From the NCBI GenBank assembly GCA_905182635.1, contig CAJJCM010000043.1:1-35383 (forward strand): 35,383 nt of DNA, read 5' to 3'. The stretch comes from an uncultured Candidatus Poseidoniales archaeon. GTDB taxonomy: Archaea > Thermoplasmatota > Poseidoniia > Poseidoniales > Poseidoniaceae. The notes below the pieces were generated by a model that worked only from the letters and a program-made list of their open reading frames with translations, searched no databases and was not told where the DNA came from. Positions within the stretch are counted from its first letter, which is position 1. Each line of letters begins with the position of its first letter. Positions 25,228-32,426 of the stretch are shown piece by piece. Made by a program: the position numbers and the translations under genes.

Positions 25228-25851
25228 ATGGCAGGCCGGGCAGACGAGATGGTCATTGCCGGCATGAAGCCTCATTCTATTGCCAACAGTGCCAATCCAT
25301 TTCTTGCACTCCATAGAGGAATTTCATTTATTCTCTTTGTTGATAGCCTTATCATTTTACTGATTGTTTCACAATTGGTATATGGTTTTTCAAACAGCAC
25401 TCAAACGACTGTTATGGGTGTATTGGCAGCATTATTGATGATCAATTGGCTGGCTTATCGTAACCGCCATCCGATGGTCTATTGGTTGGGCGCAGCAGTC
25501 ATTGGATTGGCAGGTGCTTTCTTTGCAATCAATGCACTTACGGCACTTTACTCAGTCATCACAGGTAATGTCTCATCACTTTTATGGGTGTTTTTGTTTA
25601 CTTGGGCAATGTTTGGCTCTTTTCGACGTTCGCTTTCACACTTCCATCCCGGTTACAAAAATGCATACGCAGGTCGTGTGGAAGAGATTCCAGGTCTTGA
25701 GTTAGAACCAGGCGAAATGTTAGCAGCATGTCCACATTGTATGGCAGTACTTGCTATACGTCCGGACCTTCTGAATTCAAAAGATGACTGTCCTTACTGT
25801 AAATTACCGTTGGTGAATTCACAATTAGCGTCAAAGTATGAAGAAGAGTAA
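25228..25851 (+). CDS. Membrane protein with C-terminal zinc ribbon
   Basis: I do not recognise the family. The 207-residue product has four hydrophobic helices, at about 32-54, 62-78, 84-110 and 115-132. A soluble tail follows with CPHC (C168/C171) and CPYC (C188/C191) spaced like a zinc ribbon. The ribbon should face the cytoplasm. ATG 25228 lies about 62 bases from the divergent coaBC start. The stop lies 3 bases from the stop of the convergent esterase gene. A ribbon on a small membrane core could serve as a docking or sensing element, but nothing in the context settles it. Confidence 0.75.
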   Translation: MAGRADEMVIAGMKPHSIANSANPFLALHRGISFILFVDSLIILLIVSQLVYGFSNSTQTTVMGVLAALLMINWLAYRNRHPMVYWLGAAVIGLAGAFFAINALTALYSVITGNVSSLLWVFLFTWAMFGSFRRSLSHFHPGYKNAYAGRVEEIPGLELEPGEMLAACPHCMAVLAIRPDLLNSKDDCPYCKLPLVNSQLASKYEEE

Positions 25852-25854
25852 GTC

Positions 25855-28578
25855 TCACTCCTTAAATTGGAATGCATCTGCTGATGGGGGTGCTGTTGGC
25901 CTTTGCGAATCTGGTTCTTCAGTTTCCATGAAGTGCTGAGTTTGGTCTTCAAAAACATCTAATTTCATACCCTCAGACGTTGCTTTTTGCCTTTGGAAGA
26001 AGTTTATTCCTCCAGCAACCAACCCAACGAGAATGAGGACTCTAAGAATTAAATCAAACCAAGAGTCCATGTTGGCATTTCCGGGAAAGGGGTCATGAGC
26101 ATTGGCTATTCCATCACCATCAGAGTCGTATTGTGCTTCGGCATCAAAAGGGAATAAGTCGGTGTTATCACCCATGCCATCACCATCTGAATCGAGCCAT
26201 TCAAAGGCACTTGTGGGGAATATGTCGGCGTTGTCTCCGACGCCATCAAAATCTTGGTCATAACATTCCAGCGAATTATTTGGCCATACATCGATGTTAT
26301 CTCCGCAACCGTCCTGATCGGTATCAAGCCATTCTGTAGCATCAAGTGGGAAGACATCAGAATTGTCACCTACACCATCACCATCCGTATCGTTCCATTC
26401 ACTTGAATCAAAGGGAAAGAAGTCACGGTTATCGCCATATGTATCGTTATCTCTGTCAGCCCAATCACTCCCATCATCTGGAAACAGGTCTGAAAAGTCA
26501 CCGACTGAATCGTTATCTCGGTCACTCCACTCATTTTCATCAAGTGGAAATGCATCAACGGTATCACCAAACCCGTCACCGTCACTGTCAATGCATCCGA
26601 GTGGAATGAATGCATACCCTTCAATCAAAGGACATTCATCTCTATTGTCGCCATAACCATCAGCGTCAGAATCTGCCCATTCGGTACTATCGATTGGGAA
26701 GGCATCGGCATTATTGCCAACACCATCTTCATCGACATCGCTGCAATCCAAGGCATCGAAAGGGAACAGGTCAGTATTATCACCGCATCCGTCGCCATCG
26801 GAATCGAACCATTCGCTTCCATCCAGTGGAAACGCATCATCTCCATCACCATAAAAATCATCATCGGTATCGAAATCTCGTTTGTCGGAACCAATTGCAT
26901 CCTCTTCAGCATTGGTCAAACCATCACCGTCCAAATCCACATCTTCGCTATCATGGCAACCATCACCGTCTAAATCAGCATCATGAACGCCAATCAAACC
27001 TTTTGGACAGTTGTCGATGCTATCTTCAACACCGTCGTTATCGTCATCCAGATCAACTTCATCGCTGCACCCATCGTCATCAAAGTCGAATGATGAGAGA
27101 GAAAATGGACAAGGGTCGACTGAATCATTGAGGCCATCATTATCGGAATCTCTCTGTTCAGCAGAACACCCAACAGCATCGACTGTAGAGCCAAATGGGG
27201 TGCTTGGGCATAGGTCGAAAAGATTATCGACGCCATCTTGGTCTTCATCTTGTTGTTCCCAAGAACACCCTGTAAGATTGGTTGATGCACCAGATAGAGT
27301 CCATGAACACGTGTCATAGATGTTGATAATTCCATCTCCATCGGTATCTGGCTCACCAATACCTTCGGTCGCATATCTTCCGATGAAACGGTGCATGACA
27401 CGAGTTGGATGTGCTTTGTCAAAGAAAAGGTATTCATCGACGTTTGCCACAACAGTGTCTCCGTTGCTGCAAATTGGTAATGGGAGAAGTGAGACTCCAC
27501 CTGAACATGCAGCATCGTGAACATTGGTCAATCCCAGGGCTTCTTTATTTTGCAAAATATCATTGAAAATACTCCACGCATCAATGTAGTGAATCGTAAT
27601 ACCTAATTCAGCTGTCAGATTACTCGCAAGCCCGTCGAGTTTTTGGTTGTAAAGAACGACTTCAGTAGCAATGTTGTTTTGTTGATTTTGAGTTCGACTC
27701 ATCACCTCGGGAGTCATTTCCAATGGCGGGAGATTGGGGAGGAGGAATTCGTCTGCACCTGCTGCTTCGAGTTGACGGATGTGTGATTCCATATTAGCAA
27801 CTATTGTATTTGCATTTGCAGTGCCATAGAGGAAATCATTTCCGCCAGACCATAGGGATACAACGGCGTCCGAAGGAATTGTAGTTTGGACATTCGAGAG
27901 GTAGTTGTTAATTTGAGTCCCGACGTTTGGGAGCAACAAGTAAGAAAAACCCTGTCCAGTTTGAGAACCTCCAAAGGCACGATTATCGCCCGCAGCAGTA
28001 CCAGAACCAATCGTTGTCGTAACTCCATAAGAGTCCGACATGTATTCAAGCCAAACTCGGCCGTTGGAAAAGCGTCCTTGCCAATAAGGTGGAACATCAG
28101 GTACATTGAGTATTGAATTGTAGCCATTTCCCATGTCACTCAATGAATCTCCAAATGCGAGTAAATTGGAAATTGGCGGAAACTGAGCATTCTCAAAGAC
28201 CATGAAATGCTGCTGTTCACTGTTGATGATGTTATTTGAGGCATCAATAATTTCAACGTCGAATCGATAGAAATGAGAGCCGTTGTAAAAATGCTTCAAG
28301 GGCAAATCAAAAGACGTCACTGTTCCACTCGCTTGAAATTGATACGTGCCATTGAGAATGACAGCATCGTTTTCATCATATAAATTCCAGTGTGCGAAAA
28401 GGTCAACACTGTACGGAGCATTGGTAATCTCTACGCTAATAATAACCGTTTCATTTGAGAGCCAATCATACTTGGCAATGGAGAGATTTGTGCTTGCAGC
28501 CCTGCCTTCTGCTTGGACGAGACCTGTTGCACTCTGCAGCAATATCATCAGAATAAGGAAAAATACCGCCTTGCGCAC
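25855..28578 (-). CDS. Surface GDSL/SGNH esterase with long calcium-repeat stalk and C-terminal membrane helix
   Basis: The signal peptide is RKAVFFLILMILLQSATGLVQA; GTG 28578 is preferred because starts farther upstream overlap srp54 and delay the hydrophobic core. After a beta-rich domain of about 110 residues comes a GDSL esterase domain: FGDSLSDMGN with nucleophile S145, the block II glycine in FGGSQTGQG, WSGGNDF (Asn), and FDKAHPT with catalytic Asp/His. Next come about 15 Asp-rich thrombospondin type 3-like units. The last 11 or so have a regular 22-residue form, FPxDxxEWxDxDxDGxGDNxD. A helix near WFDLILRVLILVGLVAGG anchors the end, followed by a short cytoplasmic tail. It probably cleaves lipids or acylated polymers outside the cell. 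There is no PGF motif, unlike the 1174-residue protein. Confidence 0.88.
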   Translation of the reverse strand: MRKAVFFLILMILLQSATGLVQAEGRAASTNLSIAKYDWLSNETVIISVEITNAPYSVDLFAHWNLYDENDAVILNGTYQFQASGTVTSFDLPLKHFYNGSHFYRFDVEIIDASNNIINSEQQHFMVFENAQFPPISNLLAFGDSLSDMGNGYNSILNVPDVPPYWQGRFSNGRVWLEYMSDSYGVTTTIGSGTAAGDNRAFGGSQTGQGFSYLLLPNVGTQINNYLSNVQTTIPSDAVVSLWSGGNDFLYGTANANTIVANMESHIRQLEAAGADEFLLPNLPPLEMTPEVMSRTQNQQNNIATEVVLYNQKLDGLASNLTAELGITIHYIDAWSIFNDILQNKEALGLTNVHDAACSGGVSLLPLPICSNGDTVVANVDEYLFFDKAHPTRVMHRFIGRYATEGIGEPDTDGDGIINIYDTCSWTLSGASTNLTGCSWEQQDEDQDGVDNLFDLCPSTPFGSTVDAVGCSAEQRDSDNDGLNDSVDPCPFSLSSFDFDDDGCSDEVDLDDDNDGVEDSIDNCPKGLIGVHDADLDGDGCHDSEDVDLDGDGLTNAEEDAIGSDKRDFDTDDDFYGDGDDAFPLDGSEWFDSDGDGCGDNTDLFPFDALDCSDVDEDGVGNNADAFPIDSTEWADSDADGYGDNRDECPLIEGYAFIPLGCIDSDGDGFGDTVDAFPLDENEWSDRDNDSVGDFSDLFPDDGSDWADRDNDTYGDNRDFFPFDSSEWNDTDGDGVGDNSDVFPLDATEWLDTDQDGCGDNIDVWPNNSLECYDQDFDGVGDNADIFPTSAFEWLDSDGDGMGDNTDLFPFDAEAQYDSDGDGIANAHDPFPGNANMDSWFDLILRVLILVGLVAGGINFFQRQKATSEGMKLDVFEDQTQHFMETEEPDSQRPTAPPSADAFQFKE
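26080..27360 (-). repeat. Coding tandem repeats of thrombospondin type 3-like calcium units
   Basis: Within the esterase gene, DxDxDG units recur. From about 26850 down to 26080 they keep a 22-residue (66-base) period with FP, EW and GDN landmarks. Unit-to-unit DNA identity is moderate, so the order is stable enough to read. Earlier units (to about 27360) are less regular and carry CP pairs that could form disulfides. Aspartates at alternate positions bind calcium in this family. Confidence 0.85.
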
Positions 28579-28615
28579 AAACTGACCACAGGCTGTAAGT
28601 TGAAAGCAGTTCGCC

Positions 28616-29986
28616 TCACATTCCGAATGATGAAGGGTCCATGTCCATATCACCATCTTTCATCATTTTTCGCATTTGCTTGTTGAGTTTTCTGTTGCCG
28701 CCCATACCTTTCATCATCTTGCGAGAACGGTTCCATTGGGCGATGAGTTCACGAACATCTTTTTCTCGAACTCCAGAACCTCGTGCCACACGACGAATTC
28801 GGTCTGCTTTGATTTTGGCAGGTTCATTCTTTTCCCAAGCAGTCATACTGTCCATGATGGTTCGGTATCGGTCGAGATTTCCTTGCATGTCTGCTTTTTG
28901 ACTTTTCGACATCGCACCCATTCCTCCAAGCATATTTCCTGGGAGGAACGACATCAGTTTGTCAATTGTACCAACTTTTGACATCATTTCCATCTGTTTA
29001 TACATGTCGTTGAGGGTGAATCGGCCACTCATCAATCGTTGGGTGAGCCGCATAGTTTCTTCTTCATCCATGTCATCCGGTGCCAGGTCGATGAGCCCCT
29101 GTATGTCACCCATTCCAAGGAGACGAGAGATAAATCGGTCCGATTCGAATTTCTCCAAATCAGAAACATTTTCTCCAGTTCCGATGTGAACAATAGGCGC
29201 TCCTGTAGCTGCAACGGCGGATAATGCGCCACCGCCTCTTGCCGTTCCGTCAAGTTTCGTGATGACAATACCAGTAACGCCGGCAAGTGAATGGAACGAC
29301 GCTGCCACTGGTCCAGCAGCTTGACCGACTTGAGCATCGATGACAAGCCAACGTTCGCTTGCTCGAGTGATCGATGAAATTTGTTCTAATTCATCAACCA
29401 GTTCTTGGTCAAGTTGGTGGCGTCCTGCTGTATCTACAATGATTAAATCAGCAGCAGAACATGCTGCAAGGCCGTTTCGAACGATGGTTGGTGCATCTTT
29501 GGTATCGGGTTCACCATACACTTGAACGGTAGAATCTTCCAGCAATTGCGTCAACTGAGCATAGGCTCCAGGTCGATGCACGTCAGCCTCAATTACTGCG
29601 ACACGAAGGCCATGTTTACGCCGGTACCACTCTGCTAATTTTGCCGTTGTAGTGGTTTTACCTTGACCATACAGTCCGACAAGAAGTAAGGTTGCACCAT
29701 GGGGTTGAAATTGATGAGCGGGACCAAGCATTCGAACTAATTCGGTGTAGAGGATATTCATTGCATGCGTTTGCAAAGTGATTCCTGGTCGAGTTTCATC
29801 TTCTCGAAGACGCGCCTCAAGTTTCTCAACCAATTCCTTTGTTTGACGAACGTTGAAATCTGCTTCTTGTAATGCTCGACGAAGGCTACGGGTCATTTCC
29901 CGAAGTTCTTCTTCATCTAATTTACGTTTATTCTTGAGCAACCCAATGGAGCGAAAAATACCCTGTGAGAGGCCTTCGAGTGCCAT
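28616..29986 (-). CDS. srp54: Signal recognition particle GTPase SRP54
   Basis: SRP54 binds signal sequences and 7S RNA and, with FtsY, delivers ribosomes to the translocon. The domain order is normal: an N domain (1-90), then a G domain with G1 GLYGQGKTTTTAKLA (104-118), IEADVHRPGAYAQL, DTAGRHQLD, TKLDGTARGGGALS and HIGTGENVSDLEKF. The Met-rich M domain follows (MGDIQGLIDL, LNDMYKQMEMMSKVG, RSRKMMKGMGG) and ends DPSSFGM. Length of 456 residues is typical. G1 has GQGKTT where most SRP54 have GSGKTT or GSGKTTT. It lies 54 bases after the ArsA-like gene and 37 before the esterase, all on the minus strand. Confidence 0.97.
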   Translation of the reverse strand: MALEGLSQGIFRSIGLLKNKRKLDEEELREMTRSLRRALQEADFNVRQTKELVEKLEARLREDETRPGITLQTHAMNILYTELVRMLGPAHQFQPHGATLLLVGLYGQGKTTTTAKLAEWYRRKHGLRVAVIEADVHRPGAYAQLTQLLEDSTVQVYGEPDTKDAPTIVRNGLAACSAADLIIVDTAGRHQLDQELVDELEQISSITRASERWLVIDAQVGQAAGPVAASFHSLAGVTGIVITKLDGTARGGGALSAVAATGAPIVHIGTGENVSDLEKFESDRFISRLLGMGDIQGLIDLAPDDMDEEETMRLTQRLMSGRFTLNDMYKQMEMMSKVGTIDKLMSFLPGNMLGGMGAMSKSQKADMQGNLDRYRTIMDSMTAWEKNEPAKIKADRIRRVARGSGVREKDVRELIAQWNRSRKMMKGMGGNRKLNKQMRKMMKDGDMDMDPSSFGM

Positions 29987-30040
29987 GGCCTAGCGTGTTG
30001 GCTTTCCCATTTCAACCCACCCATTGTCGATAATGGGTTT

Positions 30041-31300
30041 TCACTCTTCAGTAAGCGGGATATCAAGTTGAAGGACATCATTTTCCAACTTGGCTTTAAC
30101 TCGGCTGGCTTTCGTAGGGACTTTGGTTTTGACTTCCCGTTCTCTACCATTGAGGCCAACAAAGAGAACTCCTTCATGACTTCGAAGCGAGAGTTCGTCG
30201 CGTATGAGACCCGGATAATGCAAATAAATCCGTTCAATATCACCTATGACCTCACGCTTCATACCTCGATGTATAGAATGTTTGAGCGCTTTTCCGATTG
30301 GATGAGGTCCAAGAGAATCGTCAATTGCTTTGACGTCACCATAGAGACTGATTCCTACATCTCTCAAACGTTCGAGTCCGACGACTTCCGTGTCCATCAA
30401 TTCCATTGTAGCGATTTCTACATTCTCCAATTCCAGTTTCAATTCCTCAATCCGTTCTAATTCCGCTTCGCGTCGGTTCAATAAAAATGGGTGATCGAAT
30501 TCTGGCGTAAGCCGGTTTACCAAACAATTTGGAACGGGTAGTTTGTACTCGCTGAGTGATTGATAGGCACGCAGAGTTTCATTAATTCCCATTCGTTCAG
30601 GTATTGTGACCAATGTAAATGAGGTGATTTCTTCGTTTGATAGAACACGTCGGACATGGAGGACTCGACGTCGAAAACGCTCCAATTCTTCTTTCATCGC
30701 CTCACTTTCTTTACGGCCAAAAAGCATCGAGCGTAATCCACCTGAAACTCGCATCATTCGAATAATTCGGTCGGACCATGATTCAATCAATTCAGGAAGG
30801 GAGAGGAAACGAAGCGTATGGCCAGTCGGTGCAGTATCAAACACAATTACGTCCCATGTTGGGTCCTCAACATGGCGTAATAATTCATCAAAAGCAAGCG
30901 CTTCATCAAGCCCAGGAATCACCATGTCAGACGTTTGGATTTCTGAGCGCATTTCCTTCATTTCGCTTTTCGCATTCGGGTCAAGCATCATACTTAGACT
31001 TCCAAGGCCACCCATGCCGCCACTGGAGCCCATATTGTTCATCATATCACCAAGTTTTGGTAGCACCGAAGAGATTTTTGATTCAGGGTCCATTTCCAGC
31101 CCAAATAAACCATCTACGCCTTCAATTGGAGTCGGTTCGGAGCCAATTTCAACTCCGAGAGAATCTGAAGTCGAGTGAGCAGGGTCGCTGGAAACAAGCA
31201 ACACACGAAGACCCGAGTCGGCAAGCCATACTGCAGTAGCAGCAGAAGTTGTCGTTTTTCCAACACCGCCCTTTCCACCAAACAACAAGAGTCGTGCCAT
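30041..31300 (-). CDS. ArsA/Get3 family ATPase with C-terminal HSP20-like domain
   Basis: This is a SIMIBI-class ATPase. The deviant P-loop GGKGGVGKTTTSA is at residues 8-20, followed by SSDPAHSTSDSLG (switch I) and FDTAPTGHTLRFLSLPE (switch II). VTIPERMGINETLRAYQSL precedes the P-x-C-L-V-N-R-L strand. Family members either energise arsenite efflux (ArsA) or deliver tail-anchored membrane proteins (Get3). No CxxC zinc pair of Get3 is present; there is one cysteine in NCLVNRL. The last 70 residues (IYLHYPGLIRDELSLRS to VLQLDIPLTEE) resemble the ArsA_HSP20 alpha-crystallin-like domain. ATG 31300 is chosen because it starts MARLLLFGGKGG; upstream codons overlap the divergent gene. Its place before srp54 favours a protein-targeting role over arsenite, and no arsenite pump is present here. 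Confidence 0.9.
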   Translation of the reverse strand: MARLLLFGGKGGVGKTTTSAATAVWLADSGLRVLLVSSDPAHSTSDSLGVEIGSEPTPIEGVDGLFGLEMDPESKISSVLPKLGDMMNNMGSSGGMGGLGSLSMMLDPNAKSEMKEMRSEIQTSDMVIPGLDEALAFDELLRHVEDPTWDVIVFDTAPTGHTLRFLSLPELIESWSDRIIRMMRVSGGLRSMLFGRKESEAMKEELERFRRRVLHVRRVLSNEEITSFTLVTIPERMGINETLRAYQSLSEYKLPVPNCLVNRLTPEFDHPFLLNRREAELERIEELKLELENVEIATMELMDTEVVGLERLRDVGISLYGDVKAIDDSLGPHPIGKALKHSIHRGMKREVIGDIERIYLHYPGLIRDELSLRSHEGVLFVGLNGREREVKTKVPTKASRVKAKLENDVLQLDIPLTEE

Positions 31301-31348
31301 ACCTTGTCGAAGGCGTGGTGGTCTTTGAATGCAGCGCTTCCACTCAGA

Positions 31349-32311
31349 ATGATGCAACGACTTGATGAAGGGAAACACAGCCCACGGCTCATGGCATCGA
31401 CCTTCCTGCTGTTTCAGGTCGCGAGTGTATCTGCTTTGATTGGCATGACGCTTGGCTGGCGAGGAGTCATGACACGCTATTCAGGTTTCTATGACCTTCC
31501 TACTGCTTGGAGTAATGTCTTTTGGGGGATCTTAATCGGTGGTTTTTATGGTTCCTTCACTCATAATTTTATTGTTGTACCCTACATTCAGATGGTGACC
31601 AATGACCAGGCAGCAGTGGTCAACCCCATCAACCTCCTTCTCCTCTGTATCATGGCCTCCGTTGCTGTTCACCTGCTCCTTCGTCGAGATCGGGTGAGGA
31701 AAGGCAGTTCTCAACCAACCAGTGGCTGGGCATTGGGTCTTGCGATGGGTGGGATGTTAGCAATGGTATTCACCCTACGAATTCTTGAGATGTACGAATT
31801 GAATCTTAAGCTGGTCATCACAATACTGTGTTTGTCAATCTTCGGGCCTCGTTGTGAGGCCCTTATTTCATCGTTCCAAGGCCACCTGATGCTCCAGGGA
31901 AAACGCTGGGGTTCAGTCCTTCGAGGGACATTCTGGCGTTGTGCATATGTGGTTATGTTTGCTTTTTCTCTGGTCAACATCTCTGCTTGGCTCTTCATCA
32001 TTCCAGCGGCCCTGATTTTCAATCGGTCTTCAGAAACATGGATTTGGGAATCTATTCCAAAGGAAGGAAAGAAAAGGCTTCGAAAGATTTGGGCCCGAAA
32101 TGCTCGTGAACTCGAAAATGCTCATTCCGAAGATGAATCCCTTGAAAAAACCATCATTTCAGGCGAAAATGAATCTTCTCCAATCGTTCAAAACATTCAA
32201 AATATCATCATTCAGGACTCTGTAATCATGGGTTCAGTTACTGATGTTTCTGGCATCGAAGAATCATCAATCGATGCCGGTGGCGACGGAGCATCTACAG
32301 AAGCCGAATGA
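31349..32311 (+). CDS. Hypothetical polytopic membrane protein with acidic beta-tail
   Basis: I do not recognise the family. From ATG 31349 (MMQRLDEGKH) it has 320 residues; ATG 31391 (MASTFLLF) is an alternative. About six hydrophobic helices are visible, from LMASTFLLFQVASVSALIGM through AWSNVFWGILIGGFYGS, INLLLLCIMASVAVHLLL, GLAMGGMLAMVFTL, LVITILCLSIFG and a last long stretch ending WLFIIPAALIF. The C-terminal 80 residues are acidic and include NIQNIIIQDSVIMGSVTD, alternating hydrophobics that suggest a beta segment. The gene is divergent from the ArsA-like gene about 48 bases away, and 115 bases precede the next coding start. Confidence 0.72.
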   Translation: MMQRLDEGKHSPRLMASTFLLFQVASVSALIGMTLGWRGVMTRYSGFYDLPTAWSNVFWGILIGGFYGSFTHNFIVVPYIQMVTNDQAAVVNPINLLLLCIMASVAVHLLLRRDRVRKGSSQPTSGWALGLAMGGMLAMVFTLRILEMYELNLKLVITILCLSIFGPRCEALISSFQGHLMLQGKRWGSVLRGTFWRCAYVVMFAFSLVNISAWLFIIPAALIFNRSSETWIWESIPKEGKKRLRKIWARNARELENAHSEDESLEKTIISGENESSPIVQNIQNIIIQDSVIMGSVTDVSGIEESSIDAGGDGASTEAE

Positions 32312-32426
32312 GTATATGCTTACTTATGCCCTATGTCACCTTTAGGTGCGATATAACCTCGACATTGCAAATAAGCATTATCGGGGTGTTCCGCACGCAA
32401 CCGTTATACAACGCCGACGAGAGCAA

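Noticed and set aside
26080-26900. Regular period of about 66 bases resembling a CRISPR or DNA tandem array
   Set aside because: The period is a 22-residue protein repeat within one open frame. The units are diverged and there are no identical repeats with unrelated spacers.
26090-27320. Long plus-strand open frames opposite the esterase calcium repeats
   Set aside because: They are His/Arg/Ser-rich antisense products of the repeated Asp/Gly codons. The minus frame has a signal peptide, catalytic motifs and a coherent repeat.
28578-28656. Esterase start at 28656
   Set aside because: It would overlap the end of srp54 by about 40 bases and place 26 residues, mostly polar, before the signal peptide. 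GTG 28578 gives a normal signal peptide.
30606-31239. Plus-strand open frames opposite the ArsA-like ATPase
   Set aside because: The minus strand encodes P-loop, switch I and switch II motifs in one frame. The plus products have low-complexity shadow composition.
30041-31378. ArsA-like start at 31378
   Set aside because: It would add 26 residues before the canonical MARLLLFGGKGGVGK start and overlap the divergent gene's start region.
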